A stretch of 64,000 bases of DNA, taken from NCBI GenBank assembly GCA_963576785.1, contig OY756140.1, forward strand, positions 2,914,001-2,978,000. Reading direction: 5' to 3'. The notes beneath the pieces were generated by a model. The model saw nothing but the letters and a program-made list of their open reading frames with translations. It did not search any database and was not told where the DNA came from. The position numbers and the translations under genes were made by a program. How positions within the stretch are numbered: the first letter of the stretch is position 1; each line of letters begins with the position of its first letter. The DNA comes from Chlorophyllum brunneum (taxonomy: Eukaryota; Basidiomycota; Agaricomycetes; Agaricales; Agaricaceae). Positions 25,255-38,600 of the stretch are shown one piece after another.

Positions 25255-27071
25255 ATGAACACGGAACAGGATAAAGCAATCCCTAGGAATACGGATGATA
25301 ATAATGGCAATTCGGTATCCGCCTTTCCACCCGAAGTCCTACTATCGACAGGAACGTCGACAAGTGAGATAGAGATCAGACCTCATGCTGACGATGCGGG
25401 CCGTGGTATCTCGCAGGAGATGCAGGAGACTGGGGTGAACGTGCGTGACGCAACGGCCTCCCCGTCTATCAACAACATAAATGTGATTTTCATTTTCTCT
25501 TCTCTACTTTTGGTTGCGTACGTGTTCTCATTCACACCCTTGCACTGCCCTTCTTGCACGCCTCTGGGTCCTTTCATTTGCAGGAGAAACACGAGGCTGG
25601 TGACGTTGCACAAGATCAGCTGGAAGTCGATGACAGCGTAGGGGCCGTCGAGGAGGTCGAAGAGGACCATACGGCAGCCAAACGCTGGGACCCCCTTCGT
25701 AGCTCTGCGAAAGAGTCGTTCGCTGAAGAGGACACAAAAACACCGGAAATGATGCAGATTGAAGATGACATTGTGGTCCAATCTACGGGGCAGGGGTTGC
25801 TTGTCGGGGATGAGAAAGGTGACGAGGTACTGCGGGTACAGTCTCCTACGACGGCTACCGCGCGTCACGCGTCGCATCTACATCTAGACCTTAAATCCGC
25901 GCTGCCTTCAGCTCAGCCTTGGGATACGGATGGGCCACTCCAATCGATGACCCAAACAAAGCTGGAATATCCCGAGTCTGGGTCTGCCGTACGATCCAAG
26001 TTTCCACCGTACGTTGTCGATCCCTTCATTCATTTCAACTTGCCCGTCGATCCGGTATATAGAGCCGTGTGCTAAGGTCATGTGGCTGCTTCTAGGAACT
26101 CGAGACCTTTGAAACCAAAATCTTCTTATTACTTTGGACCCCCACCAGAGGATTCTGCATTTGGCACTGCCCCTGTGGGTCAGATTGGGGGACACCATCC
26201 TAGGGAGATGGTACGGATAGAAAGGGACTATTCTGGCGGAGAGCTCCCGCAGTTCGCCGCGATATACCCATTGGAATTCCAGGGCAGGGTAAGTAAACTT
26301 TTTCGTCTCTGCGCCAATGGAAGACTAACTTTGTATGGTTTTTGACATTTTGGTGTGGTTCTTATGTTTGACCATCGTTCTGGAACTGAATTATCCACAT
26401 CTCGTGCTTGGGGTTTCCTTTTGGGACTCGGATTTGCGGGTGATAGATAAGTCCGACGCAATTCCTAGAATCGATAAACTCGATCAACGAGATACTTATA
26501 TCCGCATATGGTCTACGGCATGGTTTCGTTGATAATGCGCTAGCTATCCTAAGTCTACAGGTCTCGAAATTGTTCTTCAAGACTCATTATGAGAAGGTGA
26601 GTGCATGTTCTTCATGATCCTTCTCCCTTCAAAACCTTCATACTTTTGTCCCCACTTCTGATCCCGTTGGGTCAATATATCGCTTCTGATTTCATCTTGT
26701 GGAGCTCTGTGTTCTGATTGCATTGTAGGAGATGGAACGACTTCACGAGAAGATCGGAGAACTTAATGGGACCCTCTTTAACCCTGTTGGATTGAATATC
26801 CTCTGGCCACGGAATGTGGCCTTCCTATTCGTCCGTACCATTTTACCATTTCTGTCGAACTTGGATCGACTGACCGATGGACCTGGTTGACGTCTTCCCT
26901 CTTCATTAACTGGTGCACTGCCTGCCTTTCAAAACATCTCGCTCATCACGGTGAACTCGGCGTTGTTTGTATGGGCGCCAATAGCTGGAGATCGAGTACT
27001 ACGTCAGTGACACTTGGCTCTACCTATCTACCTATCTTGACACTGACCTTTACTCCTGGTCTGCTCAGTGA
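25255..27071 (+). CDS. erf4: Erf4/Golgin A7 family subunit of Ras palmitoyltransferase
   Basis: Model: 25255-25521, 25584-26008, 26096-26288, 26447-26596, 26729-26830, 26985-27071, about 407 aa. The N-terminal about 230 residues are acidic and disordered. The conserved C-terminal domain then appears across exons: SSYYFGPPPEDSAFGTAPVG, HHPREMVRIERDYSGGELPQ, then FLESINSINEILIS, LQVSKLFFKTHYEKEME, NPVGLNILWPRNVAFLF and LEIEYY. This is the Erf4/GOLGA7 fold, which stabilises the Erf2 DHHC acyltransferase that palmitoylates Ras at endomembranes. The first intron is uncertain: a stronger donor at 25441 would shorten exon 1 to 62 codons and remove a hydrophobic stretch. The end is also open: a final intron after LEIEYY would land on the same TGA at 27069-27071. 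No Erf2 partner gene is in the window. Confidence 0.85.
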
Positions 27072-28232
27072 TAAAGCGGTTTTCATCTCGGGGGGACCAA
27101 AGTTACGCAGACAACATCTTCGTTCTCAGACGGGCTTCCGTGGATGATCTAATTGGAGAAGGGGCGTATGTGCGCGCGCCGTCGACTTGTCTGGTGATCA
27201 TGGTCTTATTTTCGTTCACCTTAGTTATCTTGGCATTTTTTTAATTTGCATTTCGAGTTAAACTCTGATACCACAAGTCTAAAAAATTAATTAGTAATCT
27301 GCCATTCATATACGTTGATGGCGCTGATAGGGGTGACGCCTGAGGACTTTTGCAAGAAGAAGAAGCTGTCGGTCGGATCGGACGAATTGGCCAAGGGGGG
27401 AACATCAGAAGTCTCGTTGTGACAGTAGCATGACTGGTGGCGCCGGCGCTAATGTGGGCCGGGATAGTCCCCTACAATGGAGGTAATCGAGGGGGGGGAG
27501 CTGTAGTGGTACATCTGAGTACGGATAAGTTTAAATGGGCTGGGTCGATTATACTTGAGAATTTATGAAATTGTTGAGTCTGTGGGTGAACTCTGCTCCG
27601 AGGCCGCAGAGGGCGTGGGAAAGAGAAGACTTCAAAAATCACAAGCGGAGAAAGCCTGGAGAAATAGGAGGGTAGATAGGCGCCCAAAGCAGGACCGTTG
27701 GTCACGGCGAGAAGAGGAGTGGTCGAGGAAGCATCAGTACCCATTTGGAAGGTAGGGCCTGAGATAAGCGATGGGGAAAGAAATTAAGCACCCTCCGATC
27801 GGGATCTGTATCTGGGCATAAATGCAAGGATGGGACGAGAGTGATAAGGCAGGCCGTAAACTGGGACACGGAAATATTTGTACGGGGAGAGAGCCTCGGG
27901 TGCGAGTGGTGGAGCCAAACGGCAGCTGGAGAGACGAAGTCAGTTGATTGTCAACAAAGTGCCTGGGAAAGGTGCAATGCGCCCCTGCAAATCCCTGAGC
28001 AGCCGGCGTGGGGTTAGGGGTCCGAGCTTGGGGGGAGGGGCTGGCTCGGGCCGAGCGGAGGGGGTCGGGCACCAGAAGATGCCGAGGGGTGCCGGGGGCA
28101 TGACGCGGCGTGGGGCGAGCAAGGTGGGGAAAATAAATAAATAAATAATAGGCAGCTTTGTCATGGATAGTGATTGTTTCAGGACGGCGACCATTCTTCT
28201 CCTCTCCCATTGCGCACCTGCTAATACCCGCC
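27072..28232. other. Intergenic region and promoter of the bZIP gene
   Basis: About 1.2 kb with no gene I can support. The distal part is AT rich; about 27900-28130 is unusually G rich on the plus strand, and a run of AATA tetranucleotides (about 28131-28149) sits 85-100 bp before the bZIP start. The latter region is probably promoter and 5' leader. Confidence 0.5.
28131..28149. repeat. Short AATA tetranucleotide microsatellite
   Basis: Four to five tandem copies of the AATA tetranucleotide lie just upstream of the bZIP gene. Such tracts can vary in length between strains. Confidence 0.8.
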
Positions 28233-30354
28233 ATGGACTCTTCATATCCAGACGTCTCGTCCTTCTGGGACCTTACCCAGCCCGCGCACTTTCCCCAGCT
28301 CCCCGACGATGACTTTATGGCAATGCTCCAAAAGCAGTTTCCCCTCCCCGTCCCCCCGCAGGATCATCCACAAAACATGCATTCTCTTGCCGCTGGCGGC
28401 CTTTCAGACGGCGTAAATCCGCAGAACATCTCAAGGTTTTCCCTCCCAAGCTTGACTCCGCCTTCGGACGATAGTAGTCCCAGCCCCCCGCATAATCCCG
28501 ACTCTAGCTATGAGCCGAACGGCGAGGACAGTGCTGGTGGAGGCGAGGGAGGCAGCCGTAGCGCTTCAGCAGGGCCAAAGTCATCAACAACCGAATCCGC
28601 ACTCAAGCGCAAGGCGAGCGGTATGGATATTATCGAGGATGGCCCGTCGCACAAGAGCCAGCATACATGTGGGTTTAAGCGGCAAACCTGGAGCTACTTA
28701 TCCGCTGACCCTTTCTTCAGTATTAAACGATAAGAAGGGAGCGACTTCGAGTAGCGCTGGACCGAGACGAAAGTCCACTGGAGGGAATGTGAGTATAAAG
28801 GAAAAAAAAAAATTCCGTTTTGATACTAATCTGTGTGGAGCAGAAAGATGAGACTCGGTTATTGAAGCGCAAGGAGCAGAACCGCGCCGCCCAGCGAGCA
28901 TTCCGAGAGCGAAAGGAAAAGCACGTTAAAGATGTGAGTCAGATATCTCCCTTGACCCTGAATCGGCCCCTCACTGTTGGTCCCACGGCTTAGCTTGAGG
29001 ATAAAGTTGCCGAACTGGAAGCGAAAAATGAAGCCGCCCAGCACGAGAACGAGAACCTTCGTGATCTGTTATCCCGCCTGCAATCCGAGAATGTCATGCT
29101 CAAGCAATCCAATTTCACCTTCACTATGTCCCCCAAATCCCAATCGGACCCGGCTACTTCTGCGCCCAGACATTTCTCACCCGAGAGCTCTATCTATAAC
29201 ACATCCCCTCCAACAACGGTGATTACACCAGAATCCTCGCATATCACACCCAAGCCGACGAATCTCGTGGACTGGACATCACTCACCAGTTTTGATCCGA
29301 ATATGCTGAGCCTTCTGGATGAATCCTCACAGCCCACCGCTACTTCGAGTGCTATGAATCTCGACCTCTTTGGTGGTTCCAATGTAGAATCTGTTTCAGG
29401 CTCACCGTTTACAATGATCGCGAGTAACCCAATGTTCATGTCCTATGCTTCGAACTTCGACACCATGTCTTCACCTCCAGACAACTCGTCAGGCCTTGGG
29501 AGCGGGAACGGGGGTAGGTCTAACGGGCAGACATTCAATTTCGACATGAACGCCCTGACTTCGTGGCCAACGCCAACCCCCCCTACCCAGGATACGTCGC
29601 TAGACGACCTATTCGCGGGCTACCTAAATCCGAATCAGAATGTGGACTATTCGTCATCTTTCGTTGTTACCCCCTCTATCAGCCCCATCACCCACCAAGC
29701 AACCATCACCAACGCCAACTTTGCCAACCCCAATAATAATACCTTCACATCGTTCCTATCTAATAAGCCCTCCCCTGACGGAGGTCGAATATCATCAATC
29801 CCATCACCATCATCACAGAGTACCGCTAGTTCAGATCCACCACTTAGTACACCTAAGGAGGGCCACTCACTTTCTATCTCTGCCACTCCAGAGTCTGATC
29901 ACTCTACTGGCCTCACCAACGCCAACACCAATGTATCTTTTTATCACAAGACACAGTGTCCGAAGACAAAGTCCGAATTGGTTCAACGGATTGCAGATGC
30001 GGGACCGTCACCGTTCGCTCCACTAGGCTTGGCGAAATCTGCTGACCAACACGGGTCCGTTGTCTCGTGTGTTGGATCCAAATTCCCAAAGACAACGAAA
30101 AATGACAAGAATGTGGAGGTACTCAGTGCGTGGAGGAGTATCACGTCGAACCCGGTGTTCAAGGTTGGTCCCTGTCAACCCCACCGATTGCAGGACGTTG
30201 CTAACATTTCACTAAACAGGATGCGAACATTGACATCAATGATCTATGCTCACAGTTCACCTCGAAGGCCAAGTGCGACGGTACCAAGGTCGTTCTTGAA
30301 CCAGAGGGGATGCATGATATCATGGAGTCGCTCTCAACGAAGAAACAATGTTGA
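28233..30354 (+). CDS. yap1: Yap1/Pap1-type AP-1 bZIP transcription factor (oxidative stress)
   Basis: Five exons (28233-28668, 28721-28788, 28844-28933, 28994-30163, 30220-30354) encode 632 aa. The basic region, about residues 175-194, carries the fungal Yap signature NRAAQRAFRERKEKH, followed by a leucine zipper (about 199-230). The middle is Ser/Thr/Pro/Asn rich and probably activating. The last exon ends in a C-terminal cysteine-rich domain with Cys at about 598, 607 and the final residue 632, plus a hydrophobic segment (MHDIMESL) suited to Crm1-dependent export. An upstream Cys motif (TQCPKTKSE) resembles an N-terminal CRD. In yeast, disulfides between such regions hide the export signal so the factor stays in the nucleus under peroxide stress. 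The last intron (30164-30219) is essential: reading through it would lose the Cys domain. Confidence 0.92.
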
Positions 30355-32281
30355 TGCAGGGTATCATGGACGGTGTGCGTCAAGGAGGTGGTGTATTCGA
30401 CCTGGGTGTTTTCGCTTCATCAATTGGACCGTGGAACCGCGTAGAGTTCGACGTTGTGGTGCATGCATAGACTCCCCCGTGCACCATGTAGAATATACCG
30501 ACCCCTCCCTGCATCCGACGGTTCTATCATGGCTTCCACCGCCGCAGTTGGTGTTTCCCCCCCGTCTCCTTTGGCCTTATACTCTATGGCTCGACTCAAT
30601 ACCTCGCAAGGTTTCTTTTCTTCTACCGTCTACCACCAAGGTAATATCTCGGGCTATCGATAACTGCTTTTGCCACCGCCTACTTTATATCTCAAGTCAA
30701 ACCTCGAAAACCACGCGGTCACATATTAGCGATTCGACGGTCGCGTGGAGCATTGGGATAGACTGATATCCCATATGCGGTCATGGAAGTGAAGGACGAA
30801 AGGAACGAAAAGTGAGGATGCTACTTGCATCTACACAGCCGTTCTGGCTTTCAGTGTATTCAAAGTATTACTCTTCTTCGCTACTTGTAAGGAATATCTA
30901 AACACTTATGTATGTACTATATATGTAGCCTGTCCCCCTTTATCATTCTGTTTCTGTTTTTTTTTTTTTGTGCTTCACTGTTATCATTTGGTTTTCCATT
31001 CTGCTTCTGCTCCTATGCTGTTCGTTTAAATTTGGAGGACGGAACATAGTTTACTCAGTATGTTGTTGCTGGGCATTGCATGATCATGTGTACTTCTATT
31101 TGAATGAAGGCTGAAGGTATATGAAATGCTAGTCTTAGACGCACATGGGTGGTCACGCACATGGGTGGTATTGTACAGTACATATGCGTGCTCTGAACTC
31201 AGGCCTCAGGAGTGGTATCAGTCTTCTGACAACCCTGGTTCCCTCCGCGAAGTCTCGGGACAACCCTTTAAATTGCCCAAGCCACTCGGACACTATCTGG
31301 CGGTTGTATACTGCGATCGTCGATTGGTGTCGAGTTATGTCCGACGATGAACCGGTAGTTTGGCACTGCTCTGCGACAAGTTGTGCTTGGACCATCACTA
31401 GGGATGGGGCAATTCTGTGGCGATGCACATTGCGCCACGCAATGATTCCTGGATAACCCGCGTGATAATGAATGGCCCATCGGAGAATGCAGAATGCAAG
31501 CCGTGTGAAATCCGCAGCACAGGGTGTCAGTCAGAATCCCGAACCTGAGGAGATGACAGATGCGTGGGCAGGGACGGCCATGAACCTATGAACCTGGAAG
31601 GAGATCACTAACCAGTGGGAGTTTTTTGTGGGACAAGACGTTCCTTGTGGGTACCTGGATGAGTTATCGAACGTGGAGACAGGGAAGGATTTCACGTGGG
31701 GTGTCTGCCCATGATAAACGGCTAATATGACCGATTAATATGACTCTGGTTTGCTCCTATATATGACTTCTTGTGATCAAATATGAGAATTTTTGTCCAT
31801 CGGTGACATAACAGGTTAAATTAAAAGATTTATCTCAGGACCCACAAAAACAAACAGTATCCTCCTTGATTCGGAAATACATGGCTGGTAACGGTAGTCT
31901 TCGACCAGGCACGAGTAGAAAACGAGGTTAAGTTATATTTATGATAAAAATATCGACTTCATTAGTGCTTGCACATCTTTACCACAGTCTGTAGAGTTTT
32001 GGCAAGACCCGTTCTTCAGGGCACTTCGGTCATCAAAACTGGGAGGGTCTTCAGAAGTCATTAAGTCTTCTCCGCATCTCCTATGATGGCCGTATTGTTC
32101 AATCTATGATTAATTGAGTGCCCGACTAAGGCGAATTTCCGTGGTGAGAAGTCACAGGATGATGAACAGGGGAGCGATCAGGTATGCTATATTAAAGGTA
32201 CATAGGACGTCAAGTCGGAAAGGATACTCAAATGGTCAAGCCACAAACTGAAGGAACCTATGTCAGATCAAATAAACTTGA
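30355..32281. other. Intergenic region between the bZIP gene and Ku80, no gene seen
   Basis: The 3' ends of two convergent genes face each other across 1.9 kb. An open frame continues past the bZIP stop to about 30766 only because the last intron was not removed. A T13-14 tract lies at about 30956-30969. No protein-like exon chain was found. A 16-nt tandem duplication is listed separately. Confidence 0.5.
31139..31170. repeat. Two-copy 16-nt tandem repeat
   Basis: The unit acgcacatgggtggtc is followed directly by a second copy differing at the final base. It is a perfect local duplication in otherwise unique sequence. Confidence 0.75.
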
Positions 32282-35200
32282 TCAGTTTTCGCTCACCTCT
32301 TCTGCACGTTTCTCGGACACGGGGGCTGCGCCACCATATTCCCTCGCTTCTTTATTGCTGATGAGGCTGATGTCACGACCAAGGGCTTTGACCTCTGCCC
32401 AAAACTCCGGGTTGCCGGGTTTCTGAAGGCATTTATCTTTCAGGTTGGGTAGAAATCTATATACCGTGTCAGCACTGGGGAGCAGGAAGGGGGTAACCAG
32501 CCTTACGCATTCCATGCATCGATTTCATCTTCCTAAATAACCTTCAGTCAACCATATCAGTTAGAACTAAAGGTCATACCTTCAGGCAGGTATCTCTCAA
32601 AGCATGTAAGCAGTCAATCATCTCTTTGTGCCTCCTGGACGCAAACGGCTTCATCACGACTTCTGAAATCACCTTACACAGATCCTCTACTGCTTTGGAA
32701 ACCACGTCCCCTTGTTCAAGATTCTTCTCGAAATCTGTCAATGGATACGTGGACCCGATGATTCTCCCGGGTGCTCGTCCTAGGTCAATCTGCGGCGACA
32801 CTGAACGTGCTGGTGTAGGTAGTGGTGCATTACGATGAGATGATGGCTTGGGTGTGGTGGGGGGATTTTGACTCGGTATTAGTTCTTCGTTCTCGTCCTC
32901 GTTGCCTGGATGTTGTACTGTCACAAACTCGTCGCTATCTTCTTCTGTATCACTGTCATCTAGGTTCACGGCTTTGGCCTTCCCCTTTCCTTTGAGAGGC
33001 GAGATAGCTTCCGACTTGACCACGCCTTTCATTGGTGAAGTTGGATTCGTTGTGGGCTTCTCACGTTTCCGATCGAGTAGTAACATTTCATCGTCTTCCA
33101 CTGCATGCTCGTGTCCCTTCTTCGCTGTGGCTGCACCCCCTTTAGCAACGCGTTTGGGTACTTCCTTGACTTTGAATGCTTCTTGAGCCTGGGTGATTAC
33201 TGGTCTGGCTCGTTTGAGAAGTTTTTTGGGTGGGTTGAAGTATTTGAGGAGCTCGGGGTGTGGAGGTGGGAGTGGACTGTTCGAAAGGTCGGGGACGACG
33301 GCGCAGTGGAAAATGGCTTGTTTGGTGCGATGGATTGAAGGGTTGTAGGAATCTGCAGGGTTGAACCAGGGGGTGCGGTTTCTGGGACACAGGTATGTCA
33401 GGCGAGAAGACGCTGGAATGTGAGAAGAGTTGACGTACCCTTCTTCATCCTTTTCACCGGCAGTCATGAGGTCCATGGCGTCAACGAAATTGTCCATGGC
33501 TTCTTGTTGAGATTCGGTGGGAATATAAGGATGTTTTGTGATTTCTTCACCGTTTTTCGAGATTAATTTATCGAGAGAGGCAAACGTGTATTTGCGGACG
33601 TCGTCTGCAAAGGGCATCTGAACGGCTTCCATTGGTATTTGTTTGATAGATACACAAAAGGGCATACCTGTGCCCACAATAAACATTCAACTTTGTCAAA
33701 GACTTCGGGATATAGAACGCCCATCTTGGGGTCCATATCGTCCTTTGATACCCAGCGAGCGATCGCTACGGAACCCTTTTCGTACATTGCTTGTACGATT
33801 GATGAAAGGGCGACTTGTTGTTGAGGAGAGGAGGGATCTGCCCAGATGTATTGGATTTCTCCCATCGATAGTTCACGACGAAACTGGATGACGGTGAGTG
33901 AATTATTATGGGTGTAAACCGACTGTGGCGTACCTGCTTGGTGGGGAAGAAGCCACAGATGTCGATGCCCTTCTGGGTATGTAAGCGAGGAAATTGGCCG
34001 TCTGGGCAAGGGACATAGGTAGTGCCATACTTGAAGCCGCGGACAAGCTCCTCCTTCTCCACTTTCTCGAGATTCTCGAGATTCTCTTCCTTTTTGACTC
34101 CTTCCTCGTCTTGTGGCCTACTTTCTTTATCAAGCAAGTTCATAGCATCGTCATCTTCCATCTTGACATCACCATCCGCATCGTCGTTGTTGTCATTACT
34201 TCGGTCAACATGATATTCGGTCCGCATCTTGAGAGGAGCAAACACCATTTTTGACTGGTCGCTTTTGTCACCGTCGACGATCATGACTTGACCAGAATCA
34301 TCTTCGCGCAAGGCGTACTTCTTCCAGCTTTTTGGCCGCGTGATGGCGGTGCATTTGGTGGCTTTGACGAGAATCTCGATTGCTTCCTCTGCTCTGGTTT
34401 CAACGTCGCCAAGGCGGAGAGTTGTACCCATAAGGACCGAACGGACGGATTTAATGTCTGGTCTGGAAATCTCTTGGAGTGCGAAGGTGCAGTTTCCGAC
34501 TACACCGGATTTCATGGATTTGGTCAGGTTGTGGTAAAACTCTTCGTTGGCTGCCTGGAGAGAAGGTAAGGAAGAGGTTGCGATGGTTGAGACACGTAAA
34601 TGTACCTTATGTATAGTTTTGTTAGGTTCTATGAATGGAAGCTCTTCGTCGTCAAAATCTACGCCTCTGGACTCGGTGAGGACAGCCGAGGAGGATCAGG
34701 GGAGGAACTGACATAATGGTCAAAGAGATGTCGAGGCCGTCCATCTTCTTGACTGTGGCTTCCCAATCCTCAACTTCAATTGGGCACTCAGCATTGGTGA
34801 GTATGACAATTTTGCGGGTCCAGGTTTTCTTGGTTGAGAGATAGTCTGCTTGTGTTTCAATACCGACGATCAGGGCGTCGATAGCTAGGAGAGTGATAAG
34901 TCAAAGTTTGACCCAGGGTTGAGCCAGACTTACCATCCCCTGCCACATTGGACGGTGTCAGTGCGTCCAGCTTGGACAGAGTGTTACCATTCGGCTGCGC
35001 TATTGGGATGTACTCCTGTACATTCTCGTAACCACCGTTCTTGTCGTTGACTATGTTGTCCGTCTCTGATAGGGAATGTCAAACTCCACAGGAAAAGTGG
35101 ATTTCTCTTAGGGCGAGCACCTTTGGAACCAAACGTGATCACACCACACTGATCGGTCTTGCGTCCGTTGAAGATCTGAAGGCAGAAGAGCTTGGCTCAC

Positions 35201-35455
35201 GTCTCAAATGTCTCAGGGAGCAAAGGTCCACACCATTTCTTGTACCTTGAGCTTGACAAAGCGGAGGGCATGTTCAAGGTGTGTCATTGTCTTAGCGATT
35301 GTTTCGCCATTGAGCCCTGGGAGCTCCACTACCTTGAGGGTACCCATGGGCGGCGAGGTGTCCACAAGGAACATGGTAACTGTGTACTGGTCTGTGGATT
35401 AGAAGGGACCCAAGGCTGCCCGCGTTGGACGTACTCCTGCTCGTTCTGCTGGCAT
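32282..35455 (-). CDS. ku80: Ku80 (Ku86) subunit of the Ku DNA end-binding complex
   Basis: Twelve exons on the minus strand (35455-35435, 35386-35246, 35175-35121, 35065-34934, 34884-34713, 34666-34606, 34554-33934, 33883-33668, 33617-33439, 33381-32580, 32532-32507, 32456-32282) encode 866 aa. It opens MPAERAGYTVTMFLVDTSPP, the start of the Ku80 von Willebrand A domain. The DNA-ring beta-barrel follows, then a long linker and a C-terminal helical domain like those that bind DNA-PKcs or other partners in Ku80. Ku70/80 loads on broken ends and starts non-homologous end joining; it also protects telomeres. An acidic Asp/Glu/Lys insert sits at about residues 314-360 and the linker holds Lys/Ser/Pro blocks. 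I end the gene at 32282; an alternative final intron would be only 39 nt, shorter than any other here. It is head to head with the Snf2-type gene. Confidence 0.92.
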
Positions 35456-35677
35456 GGTGGAATGAGTGGAAGTGACTGGAGGCTGACGCGACGAGGGGAG
35501 TGGTCACGTGGTGGCTGTGGTATGTCACGGATGGATTTGGTCACAGATTGTGACGGGGAGGGCTCTCTTGCTGAGCCATCACGCGGCGATTTCGTGACTT
35601 TTCGAGGCAGCTGGAATTCGGACATCTCAACGCCTCCTTCGTCTTTCCTACCCCCACACAGCCCTCCGCTCCTCCCC
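35456..35677. promoter_or_regulatory. Shared divergent promoter of Ku80 and the Snf2-type remodeller
   Basis: Only 222 bp separate the two start codons. An open frame runs through this spacer on the plus strand into the remodeller start, but its translation resembles nothing and begins inside Ku80, so I treat it as leader. No clear TATA element was seen. Confidence 0.55.
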
Positions 35678-38600
35678 ATGTCCGCCCAAATGCTGGGCAA
35701 TGGCGTCGGCACGCCACTCCAGCAACAGCATCCACAGCAGCGACCGCAGTCCATGCCTGATATTCAGCAGCTAATGGCCGTCCGTCGTCCTTATACCCCT
35801 TTCTTCTGCCTCGTACTTACTTCTTCCACTGCAGCGCGCATCTTTCCTCCGCAAAAACCCCACCGAGCAGAAGAATCGCCATGAGTTGGATAGCATCATG
35901 AAGTACCTCTCTGCTGTTAGCAACAGTGCGTATCTGCCTCCTTTCACTTGCTGATGCTCATACCCAATCAATCTAGTGCAAGGCCGCGCACAGGGTCAGC
36001 AGCAGGCGCTCATGCAACAGGCTCAACAGGTCCCTATGACCAACGGACATGGCCCCCACCTCAATGGGACTTCTACTCCACCGTCCCTGTCCTCGGGACC
36101 TGTCCCAAGTCATCCCTCAGTGATGAACCAGACACCCATATCTTTCACACAGGACCAAATAAGTGCCCTTCGTGCGCAGATACAAGCCTTCAAGCTCCTT
36201 ACCCGTGGCATGCCCCTCCCCGAATCCATGCAACAAGCTATTCGCGTTCAAAATACAGCCATTTCCGACCTTGAAAAGGTCGCTCAGCCTTCCTCCATCC
36301 CCAACAAAATCGTCGACGCAGCGGTCAAGTCCGCCAAAGGCGAGTCCAGCCTACCCGCCACTCCTGCTGCATCCACTAGCACAGAGGACATCAAAGCCGA
36401 GGAAGTGGACGTGGCACCCATAAATCCTGCTGACCTCCCGAAGGGCCCCTTCTTCGAAGACAACGTCAATTCTGGAATATACCCTTACAACGCATTCCGT
36501 CATCCTTTCACCCACCTCAAGCGCACGACAGACAATGACCCACCTTTGTTAGCGACCCGCCTTCAACGTCTCCTGATCCCCACCATCATGCCAGCTGGTC
36601 TTGACGCTCATCAGATTCTGAATGAGCGTGACCGCTATATCGAAGCCCGTATACAGCAACGGGTACGGGAGCTCGAAGCTATGTCTTCCACGATGGGGGA
36701 TGGTAGTTTTGACGTTGATGTCGAGGTCAAGAACGAAACGACAGAAGATAAGGAAAACATCTCTAATCCCCTCACTTCCCTTATTCACCCCCCTCCTACC
36801 GCGCACGGCAAACTTCGTGCGCTCATTGAGCTCAAGTCATTACGTGTTCTTGACAAGCAACGTGCGATGCGAGCTATGGTGGCGGAGCGCCTCAATCATG
36901 GTTCTATGCTCCCCCTCAACCGTCTCGACTTCCGCCGCACCCGTAAACCGACAATTCGCGATGCTCGTGCCACAGAGCATTCAGAGCGTCGACAACGTGC
37001 AGAACGTGAACGTCGTGCAAAACACAAGCACGTCGAGCAACTCACCATTATCTGCACACATGGTCGTGATCTCATTAATGTCAATCGCAACGCCCAAGAT
37101 CGCGTTATCCGTTTGGGCCGTGCTGTGCTCCAATTCCATGTTCATACCGAGAAGGAGGAGCAGAAGCGTATTGAGCGGTTGGCTAAGGAGCGTCTGAAGG
37201 CCCTCAAGGCTGACGATGAAGAGGCTTATATGAAACTCATCGATACCGCAAAGGATACACGTATCACCCACCTACTTCGCCAGACCGATGCTTTTTTGGA
37301 TTCTCTTGCCCAAGCCGTCCAACAACAACAGAATGAAGGTGGACTGGTGCATGAATATGATACCGAACCAACATCAGAGGCTACATTCGGTGCACAGGTC
37401 TTTGATGACGAACCTACCAGTGGCGAAAAGAAGGTCGATTATTATGCTGTTGCTCACCGTATCCAAGAAAGGATCGCCAGGCAGCCCAATATCCTCGTCG
37501 GTGGTACCCTGAAGGAGTATCAGCTCAAGGGTTTGCAGTGGATGGTGAGCTTGTATAACAACAAGCTTAATGGTATCCTGGCAGATGAGATGGTGAGTTT
37601 TCTGCATGTGTTGGTGCTGCTATGAATTGGGGACTTATATGCTTTTTGACAGGGTCTCGGTAAAACCATCCAGACTATCTCCCTTGTCACCTTCCTAATC
37701 GAAGTCAAGCGGCAACGAGGACCTTATCTTGTCATCGTGCCCTTGTCAACTATGACGAATTGGTCAGGCGAATTCGCGAAATGGGCTCCTTCAGTCAGAA
37801 TGGTCGCGTATAAAGGCAATCCCATCCAACGTCGGGCCTTGCAGGGAGAGTTGCGTATGAACCAGTTCCAGGTCTTGTTGACCACCTATGAGTATATCAT
37901 CAAAGACCGCCCGCACCTCAGCAAGATTAAGTGGGTTCACATGATCATTGGTATGCACTTCCATAAGTTCTCTATTGCTTGATTATTGATATATATATAT
38001 TTGCATAGATGAGGGTCATCGTATGAAGAACACTCAGTCTAAGCTCGTCCAAACTCTGACAACATACTACCACTCTCGGTACCGTCTCATTCTCACCGGA
38101 ACGCCGCTTCAGAATAATCTCCCTGAGCTGTGGGCTTTACTCAACTTCGTGCTTCCTAAGATTTTCAACTCTGTTAAATCTTTTGATGAATGGTTTAACA
38201 CCCCGTTTGCCAACTCTGGTACTGGTGACAAGATCGAGTTGAATGAAGAAGAGGCGCTGCTTATCATCCGTCGCTTGCACAAGGTGTTACGGCCGTTCTT
38301 ATTGAGACGTCTTAAGAAGGACGTCGAGTCCGAGCTACCGGACAAGGTCGAGAAGGTTATCAAGATTCGGATGAGTGCGCTTCAAAGTCAGTTATACAAG
38401 CAAATGAAGAAGTTCAAGATGATCGCCGATGGAAGGGAGACTAAGGGGTGAGTGTATCAGTCTTTCGTGTGGGCACCCTTTGACGTTTTTCCCTCTTGAA
38501 GCAAACCTGCTGGCATTAAAGGTCTTAGCAATGAGCTTATGCAGCTACGAAAGATTTGCCAGCACCCGTACCTCTTTGAGAGTGTCGAGGACAAGATCAG

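Noticed and set aside
30355..30766. Extension of the bZIP protein to 30766
   Set aside because: This frame exists only if the 56-nt last intron is kept; splicing it restores the conserved Cys-rich terminus and a stop at 30354.
32228..32296. Extra last exon for Ku80 ending at 32228
   Set aside because: It needs a 39-nt intron, shorter than any convincing intron in the window; reading through to 32282 gives a clean stop.
35192..35677. Open frame running through the Ku80/Snf2 spacer into the Snf2 start
   Set aside because: Its 5' half is antisense to Ku80 exons, and the protein resembles nothing upstream of MSAQML.
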